From contig NC_072893.1 of the NCBI RefSeq assembly GCF_027943255.1, forward strand, positions 122,263,784 to 122,327,783: 64,000 nucleotides of DNA, in the 5' to 3' direction. The translations under genes were made by a program, and so were the position numbers. The notes under the pieces were generated by a model. That model did not search any database and was not told where the DNA came from. It saw nothing but the letters and a program-made list of their open reading frames with translations. This document shows positions 23,450 through 34,680 of this stretch, in pieces; within the stretch, counting starts at the first letter, position 1, and each line of letters starts with the position of its first letter. Source of the stretch: Anastrepha obliqua. Its lineage: Eukaryota; Arthropoda; Insecta; Diptera; Tephritidae.

Positions 23450-23627
23450 ACTCTAAATACTTCGAGACTATCTGATGAAAACTAAAAAGTAACTGGTATA
23501 TCCGTAGAAGTTCAGCTCTTCACCTATAATCCCGAAAAGGCCACTTATCAGTTGGGTTTTTGGAGCGACTAGAGATCAGCTTCTGATCAGATGAATGGAC
23601 TTTGAGACGCTGACTAAGACTCAAATT
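23450..23627. repeat. tandem duplication, copy B
   Basis: Second copy of the 22974-23141 unit, diverged by substitutions and small indels. Shared words are listed under copy A. Confidence 0.85.
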
Positions 23628-24184
23628 TCAAACTACATAATGATAGCTATAAATTTGTAGGCATACCTGTAGGGACTAGTTTTCTTGGGATTACACCTTT
23701 AATACAGATATAAAGTTCCACTATCAAGTCCCTAAATTCCAGTCTAAGCAGTTTCTGGTTTCCTAAGAAAGCTAAAGGATTCCTGGCATGCGAGAAGATA
23801 CTAAATTTTTCGCCTATATTCCTTCCATCCCAAACATGACTGCTTAGCCCTCTGCTTCTTCCGTTTCATCGCAGTTCACGTACTTATTACCATGTTCAAG
23901 ATGAAATTAAATAGTTGAGCAACATAAACACAAAGGAATAGTGAAACCTGTAAGATCTTTTGGATACCTACATTACTTTCTAATCCAAAATTTTTCCACA
24001 AACTCCCTACTGAAGGCACAAAACTCCCTGGTGGAGGCACTCCTAATAATCAGAGGATCAACAATACTGTTCTTCAAAATATGAATCTATCTCGCACTTT
24101 CGCATCCCATCGTCTTTCAGATATACTCTTTTTTAGATCTCAATAGAAAACCATTTTGGTTAGTGCGCGAACACAATCAATTGT
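23628..24184. other. non-coding stretch, nothing recognised
   Basis: This precedes, on the plus strand, an RNase H remnant encoded on the minus strand. It might hold its degraded C-terminal part, but no knuckle motif can be read. Confidence 0.35.
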
Positions 24185-24400
24185 GACCGGTAAGATGATC
24201 TGTCACCGACCTTAAGTATTCCTACTCTTGTCAACTCGTTGGCGACCTCGTTTCTCCCATATTCACAGTGGCCAGATATCCAACACGTTATTAATAGATA
24301 TTCCCTTGTCAATAGTTGAGAGCTGTAATGGAGTCCTTTACTAGCATTGGTGGGTCCTCAGACTGAAACACAGTAAGCCTACCTTCCTCCATCGTTATCA
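24185..24400 (-). pseudogene. RNase H fragment of a non-LTR element
   Basis: After a frame change at about 24315, the minus strand reads QLLTREYLLITCWISGHCEYGRNEVANELTRVG. This matches the last third of the RNase H domain (I.LiWvPGH.gi.GNE.AdeLAr.G), with Pro lost from the WVPGH motif and His retained. The preceding frame (PPMLVKDSITALNY) matches the helix before it. The two catalytic Asp residues of the first half are not present. Short, old fragment. Confidence 0.7.
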
Positions 24401-24539
24401 GTATGGTCATGTGGCTAAGTAAATATTTCCAAACAAAAAACTTGGCCCGGTACTCTGGGGAAATTTTCCCTAATTTCAGTTCGATATGAATCAGAACTTC
24501 TTTCACATCGGACAAAACTTTTCCAGTAGGTGTATGAGT

Positions 24540-25127
24540 CTCTTACTAACGAAGAAAAATATTTTACGAAAAGAAACAGAAAAAGAGAGATAGGAGAAAG
24601 AACAGTATGAGTTACATAGATAGAGGAATAAATCCAGGGATTAGAATGGGGAAAGAAAGCGGAGGAGTAAGGGGAAAATATATTATAAATAGTGAAAATG
24701 GAAGGAAAAGGGAGAAGAGGAGGGAGAGGAAGCGAAGCGAAAAAAATATAAAGGAAAGAGAAATAGGAAAAAAGGGTGAAAATGGTAGAAAAGATACAAG
24801 AAGACATGAGAAAACACTGCTGAAAATAGAGTACTACTAAAAATTCAAACTGAAAAGGAGTAAAAATAGGAGTCGATGAAGGTGGATAAGAGCCGGAGAA
24901 GAAAGAGAATATGTGATTGAGTAGATGTTCGATAAGCAGAAGAAAGGCGAGCAGAGATGAAAAGAAAATGACGAGAATGTAAGAAGATTAAGTAAGGAAC
25001 GAATTATAAACCATAAGCGAAAAAAGGGAAAAAAGAAAAGGAAGAAGATAATAATAGGGATAGGGAAATAGATAGGCATAGTGAAATGGGTAGGGATGGA
25101 GAAAGGGAGATGGAAAAGGAGGGAAAA
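24540..25127 (+). repeat. purine-rich (A/G) low-complexity tract
   Basis: The plus strand is overwhelmingly A and G, with scattered T and almost no C, in imperfect GGAAAA/GAAGAAA words. It leads directly into the hexanucleotide array. Long open frames over this tract are composition artefacts. Confidence 0.75.
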
Positions 25128-25441
25128 GAGAATAGGAATAGGAATAGGAATAGGAATAGGAATAGGAATAGGAATAGGAATAGGAATAGGAATAGGAATA
25201 GGAATAGGAATAGGAATAGGAATAGGAATAGGAATAGGAATAGGAATAGGAATAGGAATAGGAATAGGAATAGGAATAGGAATAGGAATAGGAATAGGAA
25301 TAGGAATAGGAATAGGAATAGGAATAGGAATAGGAATAGGAATAGGAATAGGAATAGGAATAGGAATAGGAATAGGAATAGGAATAGGAATAGGAATAGG
25401 AATAGGAATAGGAATAGGAATAGGAATTGGAATAGGAATAA
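25128..25441 (+). repeat. (GGAATA)n hexanucleotide array, about 51 copies
   Basis: About 310 bp of GGAATA repeated head to tail with almost no change. The first clear variant is GGAATT near 25424. Because the period is a multiple of three, the array stays open in several frames on both strands and gives fake dipeptide proteins such as (GI)n, (NR)n, (IP)n and (SY)n. Its purity contrasts with the degenerate purine tracts on both sides, implying recent expansion by slippage or unequal exchange, or recent repair of length. Confidence 0.97.
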
Positions 25442-25850
25442 GGAGAAGAAAAAACAAAAGAAAGACGGAAAGGAAAAGATAAAAAAAGGAATAGGAAATT
25501 AATAGGAAAAGAAAAGGAAAACGGAAAATGAAAATGAAAAGAAAACAAAAACAAAATGAAAAATAAGAATAAGACTAAGAGTAAGTCGAAAAAGAAGACG
25601 AAAGCGAAAAAGACAAATGAAAGCAACAATCAAAAAATAAAAGAAATCAATAGGAACAGAAACACAAAAAGAAAAATATTATAACATAAAATCGAAAAAG
25701 GAAAAAGGAAAGAAAAGAAAACGGAAGGAGATTAAAAAAACGGAAAGGAAATGGAAGAAGAAAAACTAGAAGCTGAAAAAGAAAACGGAAACGAAAAGGA
25801 AAGGAAAAGGAAAAGGAAGGAAAAGGCAAAGATTAATGGAAAGTAAACCG
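25442..25850 (+). repeat. purine-rich (A/G) low-complexity tract
   Basis: Continuation of the one-strand purine bias after the hexanucleotide array, with GAAAAGGAAAA, AAAACGGAAA and similar words. It fades out near 25850. No gene. Confidence 0.75.
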
Positions 25851-27539
25851 AAAGATCTGTAGATGAACAAACGCAAGTCAATAAAGAGAACAAAATAAAA
25901 ATTAAAATCATAGTAAGAAAAAATCGTTATTTTAAGTTACGGCTTAACAAACCTTTTCGGCGGTAAACCCCCTTTTTGCGCGAGACTTTGATCACTTCTC
26001 GGTGGAATTCTCGGCAATAAAATAAATAAAAAAATAAATGCCAAAAAATACAATAATATATAATAAAAAAATGTGTTTGCAGCTTTTTATATACATTTTT
26101 TATTATGCGGGTATTAGTTAATTGAATGAGCACACAGGCTTGTGTTTGTTATTTTTTTGTTTTTTGCGCATTTATTTCATATTTTTTTTATTATTTAGCA
26201 TTATTGTTATTGCTATTGTTATTATTTCATTTTTTATTCATAACAATAACTTACGCACGTTGGGCAAATGTAATTCAAGTGATTTGCGGAGCTGAAGAAA
26301 AACAACATGGCAGTTGCTTAAGCTGATTTGAGCTTTTCAAAGCCAAAAAAATAATCACTTTACCAAATTGAACTGTTCAAAGTTTGCGAGCAGGCGGCGA
26401 GCGTGGAAATTTCATTGGAATTTCATAGAAAAAACGCAAAGCCACTTACATTATCGATGTTCGTGGCATAAATGACAATAAACTTGGCCACCAATTCCAG
26501 CTGGTTTAATTTTAAAATAAACTTTTATGACAACTGTACAATTTTTAAGACTTCGCATAAACTATTAAAAGGCAGCAACAGCGGCAGTAGCGGAAACAAC
26601 AGCTACTAAAACCAGTAAGCCACTAAGAACTTCATTATCAGCAGTGCTTTTAACAACTCCATCTGCATTATTATTATCAGCACCGTCATTATTAACAACG
26701 CGCGCTACATTACTAACACATACATCAGCGGTGAACGTACTTCACCCCTCTCTCTCTCTCAAATGTTTCTCTATGGCTACACAGCTTTCAGAACGCTTGT
26801 AACAACTGCTTTAACGACAGCAGTTTCATCACCGCCATCAACAGCGCCATCAAAACAATAATAATGCCAACCAACATAAAAATTAAGAACACTGTGCATT
26901 CCCCATGTTTCCTTACTCTTTTTACATTTTCCTTTGCTCCCTTCGTTGTTACTTTAGCACCACAACTGGCGTTTGCTTTTGTGAGTTTATGAAAATTTTT
27001 GTGTTGAGTCTTCACTTACTCGTTTGGTGTTCCATCGCCAGCATTGGTCCCTATCAGCAGCTGATCCCTGGCACCAACAGTCGCACACCCCGTTTAATGG
27101 TCTGTCATGGCGATATGAACACTCAAACACATAACTTTTTGCTTGCGCTCCACCACTTCTTTTCACTTTTTCGCTTCTTCTCCATCTATCCTCCGTCATC
27201 CGTCTATCTTTTACTTACCCGCCCATTATCGTCTTAATATCGCAGGTGCGTGAAAAAGCTTGTTTATTATCCATTGAAAATAAATATTTTATTGCTAATG
27301 CATCAGTGTTGTAAAAATTGTGAAAAATTATATTTGCTCACTTACACACGCACACTCATTTGCACTTAAATTTATATGCGCATTTATATCTTAATCGTAA
27401 AATTTCTACGAATATCACCTACGGGCGGTTGGTAATAGATAAGCTCAGATGTCTGGCTGGTTGAAGAGCTTTTTGGTATATGTGTAAGTGCTAGTGAGTG
27501 TTATGAGATTAAGTTTGAATTAAATCGTTAAAATAAAAG
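25851..27539. other. AT-rich non-coding stretch, nothing recognised
   Basis: CAACAGC-like triplet-rich sequence occurs at 26570-26680, and a short (CT)n at 26749-26760. No coding region or RNA gene was recognised. Confidence 0.4.
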
Positions 27540-28060
27540 GATAAGCCGACAGCAGGAATTATCCATATATGAAAAAATGGAATCAGGGGGATGGGTTAGA
27601 AAAATGGATTTGGAAAATCGCTACAGAGTTAAAAAGGTGTAGAGAAGTATCTATCATTCTCTAAGTCTGAAAAAACGAGATTTGGAGCTAGTTAAAGGGT
27701 TAAAGTATTTCAGAGAAAAATGTATATATAATTAAAGAGCCTGAAGAAAATGGAATTAGAGGGATGGGTCAGAAAAATTAATTCAAAAGATCGCCACAGG
27801 GTTAAAAAGGCACGGAAAAGTATCTCGCTTTTTCTAAGTCTGAAAAATTGAGATTTGGAAGGTGTTAAACTATTTCAAATGAAATTTATATATTTTTTTG
27901 AGTCTGAAAAAATGGAATTAGAGGGCATATTTCCTTTCTTGTAAGGCTGAAAAGCAATGAATAAGTGAAAATGAAGTCGCTAGAGGGTTAAACAATTTTA
28001 GCGATAACTTTCACTAGAGTTATTTTAAGTTAAAATCCGTGTACGAATGGCAAATCACAA
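27540..28060. repeat. degenerate repeat array, about 165-bp period (left of hAT element)
   Basis: The word GGGTTAAAGTATTTCAGAG at 27698 recurs in changed form at 27863, with shared TTTTTGAGTCTGAAAAAATGGAATTAGAGG and AGTATCTCGCTTTTTCTAAGTCTGAAAAA words between. The same units appear right of the hAT element at 30282 and 30447. The terminal part (27970-28060, AAAATGAAGTC(G/A)CTAGAGGG then AGTT(A/C)TTTT) also has its partner on the right (30630-30730). Confidence 0.8.
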
Positions 28061-30273
28061 GCGACTTAAAAAACAACAAAACAGTAATAGTACATTATTA
28101 TATAAATAAAATATGGGCAGATAAAAAGAGCATATTTAATGAGAAGGTTGACATTCTGACTCATCGATAATTTTTTTAATATTTGCAGCATAATTTGATA
28201 CAGTCATTCGAATACAGTTATCCAAATGTATATGCCGATGCTGTAAGCCGATTGCGGTATTTATTTTAAAAAAATTTCATATTGGAAAAAGAAGATTCAC
28301 ACAAATAAGTTGAACTGAATAACGCTTTCACTTTCAACGCAACACGACATAAAACTGAATACTTATCTTTACTTACTAAAGTCCATATACATTTTGTATT
28401 TGAACCTAAAGATTTTAAAGTCAAGTCACTTTGAAAAGCAATCAGTTCCATTTCTGTCACAGCAATGTCTTCGCCAAATGTTGTTGTTCATAACACAAGT
28501 TGCAAACTGTTGTATATCAATTTCCATGAAGGGTGAAACAACAAATTGCGTCACTAAAGCAATTTTGCTGAAATCCTTGAAACGATTTTTGAAGTTTTCC
28601 TTCAAGTTAGAAACTATTTCCATATGATATTTATTGTCATAGGGCTCTAATAGATTTTTGGATATCTTTTCGGAAAGAATAGGAAAATGCTTAGTATCGC
28701 GGTTTTTTAGGTTTTGTTCCCAAAATTCGAGTTTTGTAATAAATGCATTTATATCAGAAATCATTTCCGCTAATTCTTTATCCCTGCCTTGAAGTTGCAA
28801 GTTGAGCTCATTTAATTTCTCTGTAATGTCCACAAGAAAACCAAAATCTCTGAGCCAAGTCGAATTTTCCAGTTCAGGAATCGGTTCATCGCGTTCTTTG
28901 AAAAATTGGAGTATAGCAGGCAGGACATCATTGAAACGTTTGAGCACTCGTCCTCTGCTTAACCATCGCACTTCAGAGTGAAGAAGTAGCTCTCCGTATT
29001 GACAGTCAATTTCATCAGCCAAGGTTTTAAATAATCTTCTTTGTAACGCTTGAGCTCTAATCTTGTTCACAATTTTCACCACCAGTTTCATAACGTTGTT
29101 CAAGTTTAGAAAATTTCCACATAATGCTTGCTGATGTATAATACAGTGGTAACTAAGAAATTGTGGAAAACTGTCATCCTTATGACATAGCGCCACGAGC
29201 CCCTTATCACAACCCACCATAGCTGGAGCACCGTCAGTTGTCAGGCCTACCATTTTTGATATTGGAATTTTCTCAGAAGAGATGGGATTTTTTAAATGAG
29301 AAAACAACTCTAGCCCAGTAGTATGTCCTTTGAGTGGAATAAACTTTAAAAGATCTTCTTTAATTGTAAAATCACTAAAAGCCATCCTGACAAATATGGC
29401 CATCTGTGAGGTGTCAACTACATCTGTTTATTCATCCAGTTGCAGTGAAAAATAAATACAGTTATCTAAGTCACTTCTTAACTGTAAAAAAATATCATTG
29501 CTCATTACTTCTACTCGCCTCATCACTGTATTAGCAGAAAGTTGCATAGATTTTATAGCAGACACTATTTCGTCTTTATTTCTAAAGTTGGCGAATAAAG
29601 AATCTGCAGCTACCAAAAATGCTTGTTTTATGATTTCCCCGTCTTCATAAGGTTTTTTCCTTTGTGCAATTATCTGGGAAACACGATAAGATGCTTCAGT
29701 TGCAGCCTCATTTTTGTCTATTGTTTTCAAAAATATTGACTGTTGTCCAATTAACTGGATTTTTAAATGTTTCAGTTTTTCTTTTCTGGTGGCAGAATTT
29801 AACGGGAATGCCTTCTCAAAATTCGAATGTACAGTTTTATGATGCCTCTCAATATTTCCTTTTTTAGGAACTGACACAGATGTATTACATAACAAACAAA
29901 CACTTTTGCCTTTAACTTCTGTGAAGAAGTATTGTTCTTCCCATTCCGAATGGAAATGGTATGTCTTCGCCTTCTTACTACTGCTTGCCATAATGTTTCG
30001 AACTCTAACCCAACCGCTGCACGCAGAACGTTGATAATGCCGTTAGTATTAAACTGAGCGCAATGTCGACGGCTTCGCATCTTGTTTGTCGGCGCGAAAT
30101 CGCTTACCGCAGTGTTGCCGCTGTTTATCTATTTATTATGAAAATTTCTGAAATTTGCTAATACTGGTATGATTTTCAGACTTTTGGATTTTTTGCAACG
30201 TGAGCAGCGCGAGCTACCAGAATTGCCTTTGCGAGCTACCGGTAGCTCGCGATCGACGGGTTGGCGACCACTG
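28061..30273 (-). mobile_element. hAT DNA transposon copy, one terminal repeat visible
   Basis: The right boundary is clear: the plus strand ends TTGGCGACCACTG at 30273, so on the coding strand the element starts CAGTGGTCGCCAACC, a typical hAT terminus. Just inside are repeated sub-terminal words (GCGAGCTACC and GGTAGCTCGCGATCG, 30213-30255), which are common transposase-binding arrangements in hAT elements. GTTTAAGG (30274-30281) is a candidate 8-bp target duplication. The other terminus is not recognisable. It must lie between the last array sequence (about 28060) and the TAA at 28136, and appears eroded or deleted. Confidence 0.75.
28136..29991 (-). pseudogene. hAT-superfamily transposase (GTF2IRD2/ZBED-like), broken
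   Basis: Minus-strand transposase of about 615 codons. From the N terminus it has a BED-type zinc finger (CLLCNTSVSVPKKGNIERHH, then KTVH), and a helical linker. The RNase H-like core opens at LQLDE, where an in-frame TAA (29426-29428) interrupts DE.TDVVDTSQ. Then come LTTDGAPAMVG with the second Asp, CIIHQQALCG, and SEVRWLSRGRVLKRF with the conserved Trp. After a frame change near 28460 comes the hATC dimerisation part ALFSSTYLCESSFSNMKFF. Another one-base shift at about 28268 leads to a readable end DESECQPSH and TAA at 28136. One nonsense and two frame changes make it inactive, yet most of the protein is well preserved, so it is not very old. It resembles the GTF2IRD2/ZBED5-type hAT lineage by motif order. 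Confidence 0.9.
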
Positions 30274-30281
30274 GTTTAAGG

Positions 30282-30730
30282 GTTTAAGTATTTCAGAGAA
30301 AAACTTATATATTTTTTTGAGTCTGAAAAAAATAGAATTAGGGTAAGAAAAATAGATTTTTAAGATCGTCATAGGGTTAAAAATGCTCAGAAAAGTATCT
30401 CGCTTTTTCTAAGCCTAAAAAACTGAATTTTGGAGGTCGTTAAAGGGTTAAAGTATTTCAAGGAAAACGGCATATATTATTTTTGAGTCTGAAAATATAG
30501 AATTTGGGTGGCTATAGGGTTAAAAAGGGCTAAAGAAATATTTCTTTTAAGTTTGGAAAGCAATAAAGGGTTAGGCAATTCTTAGAAATAAGAGTTAAAA
30601 AAAATTGAAAAAATTAAGAAGTTCTTTTCAAAATGAAGTCACTAGAGGGCTAAAAAATTCTTAAAAAGTAGGAGCTAAAAAATCAAAAAAATTACAAAGT
30701 TCTTTTCAAGCTAGAATCTGTATTCTAAGT
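30282..30730. repeat. degenerate repeat array, about 165-bp period (right of hAT element)
   Basis: The words GTTTAAGTATTTCAGAG (30282) and GTTAAAGTATTTCAAGG (30447) are 165 bases apart, with the same intervening words as in the left block. The block ends with GTTCTTTTCAAGCTAGAATC, matching the left block's GTTATTTTAAGTTAAAATCC. Confidence 0.8.
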
Positions 30731-33700
30731 ACCTAATAAAAAAAGGTTGATTTGATAAAAAAATAGTTAAATAAATTTAAATTAACTATAATTGATTTGT
30801 CAATATTTTGATTTCAATTCAAGAATCCATAGCTGCGCCTTATCGCATATCCCTATAAATTTACAAAATTTACTTAACATTTCTTTCACTGGCATTTACA
30901 GAGCTGATATCCCATTTTCATTAATACAAAATAATGAATTTGTGTTCTTCCTATACAAATATCGTCAGAGAAGACCCCTAATAAAATTTTCTTGTAAACA
31001 TTTTAATGCTCAGCCTTCAGATTAGCAGTCTTTTTTCATACTATCAACCCTAAAAACGCAGGTTTTCAGACTTTCAAAGAAAAAGTGTCCAACATGAGCC
31101 TTTAGTGAGAACGCTAATGGGTTAAAATGTTGCACAAAAATATTCCTACAGAAATTTTACCATTTGTACCTAAACTACGTATTTTTCTCAGGCGTACATT
31201 TTTAGTATTTTTTCCACTTATCCGAAAAATACAAACCTGATTTTTGGCTTCGGCAGTAATGGCTTCTCGTAATGTTTGAAAATCGTTCTTCAGCCATCTT
31301 AGCTATGTTATTTTACTATCTCGTAGTTGTGTTGAAAATCTACATAACCAAACCTATTGTGCAATTGATTCCTCGTGCTAATAATACAGCAAGGACTTGC
31401 CTAACCCTTGCGTCCAGTACGAACTGTAATTCATCTGACACTCTTGTCGCAAAGTTAAGCACCTCTAAGCGCTATATTCGTTCGCTCTTTCAATAAGATT
31501 TTGAAATACTCCCACACATTTTGAAATACTCCCACTTCATCACTTTAACTCAGCCTCGAAGAACCATACATATGGGCCCTCCTGTGTACAACATCAAAGC
31601 ACAAAATGGTACTTCATAAATTTCTTGAAATATTTTCTTTAAGTTTTTCCAACAAATGAAAGGCAAATATGTTGCGTCCACAAGCCACTCATAATCTGTG
31701 TGCTTCATATATATTTTCTATAGTATAAATATTATACTCTGTGTGTTCCACGCACACACACACACATACTCATGCACGCCCACTGACCACTCAATCATCA
31801 TGGCAATTGAAGCGAAACACTCTATCATCAGCCAGCTAAAATAACAAATGCCAGCAGGTATAATATTTTTCAGCACATATACAAGTGCCTCTATACAGTT
31901 GTTTATTTACATATACATATATGTGAATGTATACATACATACTCATATGTGTATATGTGTGTATCGAAAGGAAAATAAAGTAGACTGCACAGCTGGCCGG
32001 AAGGATATTAAAGAGCACAATAAGTAACTATAGAATATGAGAAGTGGGGCAGCAAATTTGAAATGGTCATAAAAAGTGTGGAAAGGAATGATTCGGAAGG
32101 TTGTGTTAAAGTGGAGAGTGACAGTGCGGGCCGAGTGAAGAGCGTGTGAGTATAAAAGCACAACTAAGTATGGAGCAGCTGAATGTAGAAAGTCATCTAA
32201 ATTAAAGATCTAATGTCATAAATTGTGAGCTGACCTTTTTGAGCGCTCGTTTGGCTTTTTGTTTTTTTGTTTTTTGTTTTTTGGTTTTATTTTTTACTCC
32301 ACGAAACTTTCATATCAAAAGCATAAATGTTTCATAACTTAAATGTTTGCATTTATTTGCGCTCACGTTAAAGATATGTAATTTTTGTGTATACAATAAA
32401 TATCCCAAGCGCTCGCTGCTCAACTAATCTGAACTGTCTGTGCTGGTCTAATGACTTTTTGTTTGCTTTTCATTTTTCTGTTTCGTTTTTTGCAAGCCAA
32501 CACAGAATATAGGTATGCGCGTATAAGAGCATACATGAATTTACCCTAATTAAAGTGAATAGAGTTGGTAGAAGAATAGTGATGAGGTTCTATAAATACA
32601 TAATGTACAGGGTGGCACAGTTGCATTGCTACTTTCTAGAGTGATGCGCTTTGTAGCTTCTTATTTGAATTTTAATATTTTGAGCAAAATAAAAAAAGAG
32701 TGGGGGCATCTAATTTTTTAAGTTTTTTTGGACTATTTTATATAATTCGCCTGTAATTCAACCAGGAGTGCCTTAGTATGATGAATGGTCGTAGATGAGA
32801 AGGTAAATGGCAGGAATTCAATGGCAGTAAATAGACTCACAGCCTTCTCTATTATTAAAGGACCATGCACTGTCACCACAGCAGCACTTGCAAGTATATT
32901 GAAATATATCAGATGGACTTTGTTGCAATGAACTCAGTGAAGAAGTTGATACTTCTGAAAGGCTAAAGAAAAAAGTAAAAGGGCGCACTTGATACAGTCG
33001 CCATTAGAAAGCTTAGATTACGGTTGTAAGCCTCATTTTAAGAGCGAATCTTCTTAATAAGCAATACTTGAGCAAGTTGGATGAAGGAGAACTCTTTGTT
33101 TCCACCAATGCCTCACCAACTTTTTATTCGCTACTACTTTTTCTTCACATTGAATGTAGAGATAGGAGCCACTGTATTCTATTTAGAAATCTCAAACTAA
33201 ACCACTGACCGGAGATCTTCCATGCCAAGTGCTACGCTGAAACTAAAGCAGCTGTGATGAGTTAAAAAAATAAATAATTGGCGCTTACACTTCTGTTAGG
33301 TATTTGGCCAAACTTCTCCTCCTATTTGTGGAGTGAATCTTGATTTGATTCCACAAATAAATGAGTTAACACTTCGCTTGTAAATTTTCTCTTTGAAATT
33401 GGCCACTAAAACTAAAACCTCTTCATATTCATAATCAAATCGAAGCGAGGAGTCTTTAAAGCATTTAGAAGTGTTTCTAAACAGAATCTTTCTAACCGAA
33501 ATAGTCATGCAAAACCATGGTGAAATGAAATTCGGAATATGTGGCCAATATCAGGTCGTAAGCCGACTCTCAGCGAATTTGAAATAACCAGCTGATTGGC
33601 TGACGGTTTTTCATAACAGCGTTTTTTTTACAAAAAAACTGAGATTCTGTTGGCGATATACCAAAAAATCAACAGTCTTCGTTCATATTGCTTCTCGCTT

Positions 33701-33790
33701 CGTCTGAATAACGACGGCTTGGACGAGTGTGTGAAATGAGTGAGCAGAATTCTGTTGCTGAGTACCTGGTGATATGACAGCCGAAATTAT
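30731..33790. other. non-coding stretch, nothing recognised
   Basis: Simple TG/CA and TATA microsatellite pieces occur at 31750-31770 and 31910-31965, T-rich homopolymer-like runs at 32255-32295. No domain-bearing frame was found. Confidence 0.4.
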
Positions 33791-33819
33791 TAGCCAAATT
33801 TTTATTTTATTTTAGCTTT

Positions 33820-34680
33820 AGTTTCTTATGTTATGCCATCTTATATTATGTTATGTATGGTTTTGTTATGTTTTATTTAATTTCATTTACCTTTTTTATT
33901 TTATTATTTTACTCAATTGCATGTTAAGTTTCTTAGCGTTCTTATGCGTTCTAAGGTTATGTAATCTTACGTTTTGTTATGTTAAGTTACGTTTTGTAAT
34001 GTTGAGTTATGTTTTTTTTTCTTTTGCTTTTCATTTTATTTTAAATTCCTTTACGTTTCGCTATGCAATGTTATGTTTTGTTAATTATGTTATGTTTTGT
34101 AATGTTTTATTATGTTTTATTTTATTTTATTCCCCCTTTTTATTTTATTCTTTTACTTAATTTCATATTAAATTTCGTATGTTTTGTTATGTTATGTTAC
34201 ATTTTGTAATATTGAGTTATGTTTTATTTCATTTTGCTTTTTATTTTACTTTAAAATGTTTATGTTTCGCTACACTATGTTATGTTTTGTTAGTTATGTT
34301 ATGTCTTATTAAATTGTTCATATTCGTTTGTTATGTTAAGTTGTACTTAGTAATGTTTTATTATGTTTTATCTCGCTTTTTATTTTATTATTTTACTTAA
34401 TTTCATATTAAATGTTTTCTTATGTTTTGATATGCTATGTCATGTTATATTACATTTTGTAATGTTGAGTTATGTTTTATTTTATTTTACTTTTTATGTT
34501 ACTTTAAAATTTTTTATGTTTCCTTATGCTGTGTTATGTTGTGTTAAGTTGCATTCTATTTTTTTAGATTTTTATGTTATAATGTGTTATGTTAGATCTG
34601 CTCAGATCTCGTTTGTTCGTTTGTTTTTTCGTAAGCCTTTTCTTGTTTTGCTATGTTATGTTAAAAATAAATATAAAAAA
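33820..34680. repeat. TTATG/TTTTG-rich array with higher-order units of about 210-255 bp
   Basis: The short word TTATGTT or relatives recurs dozens of times on the plus strand. Longer landmarks repeat too. AAT(G/A)TTGAGTTATGTTTT occurs near 33998, 34208 and 34462. AATGTTTTATTATGTTTTAT occurs near 34100 and 34350. TTTACTTAATTTCATATTAAAT occurs near 34153 and 34395. The sequence is almost free of A/C-rich words, so long open frames rich in Cys, Tyr, Phe and Leu appear (33828-34692, plus). These are artefacts of TATG/TGTT/TTTT words. Confidence 0.85.

Noticed and set aside
24837..25629. Long dipeptide-repeat frames on both strands over the hexanucleotide array
   Set aside because: A pure six-base repeat is open in most frames. 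The (GI), (NR), (IP) and (SY) runs are translations of GGAATA, with no start context or conserved flank.
28061..28140. Search for the second hAT terminal inverted repeat
   Set aside because: No CAGTGGTCGCC-like sequence is present here. I therefore give the left border only as an interval.
32608..32650. ACAGGGTGGCACAGTTGC as a possible transposon terminus
   Set aside because: No inverted partner was found within several kilobases.
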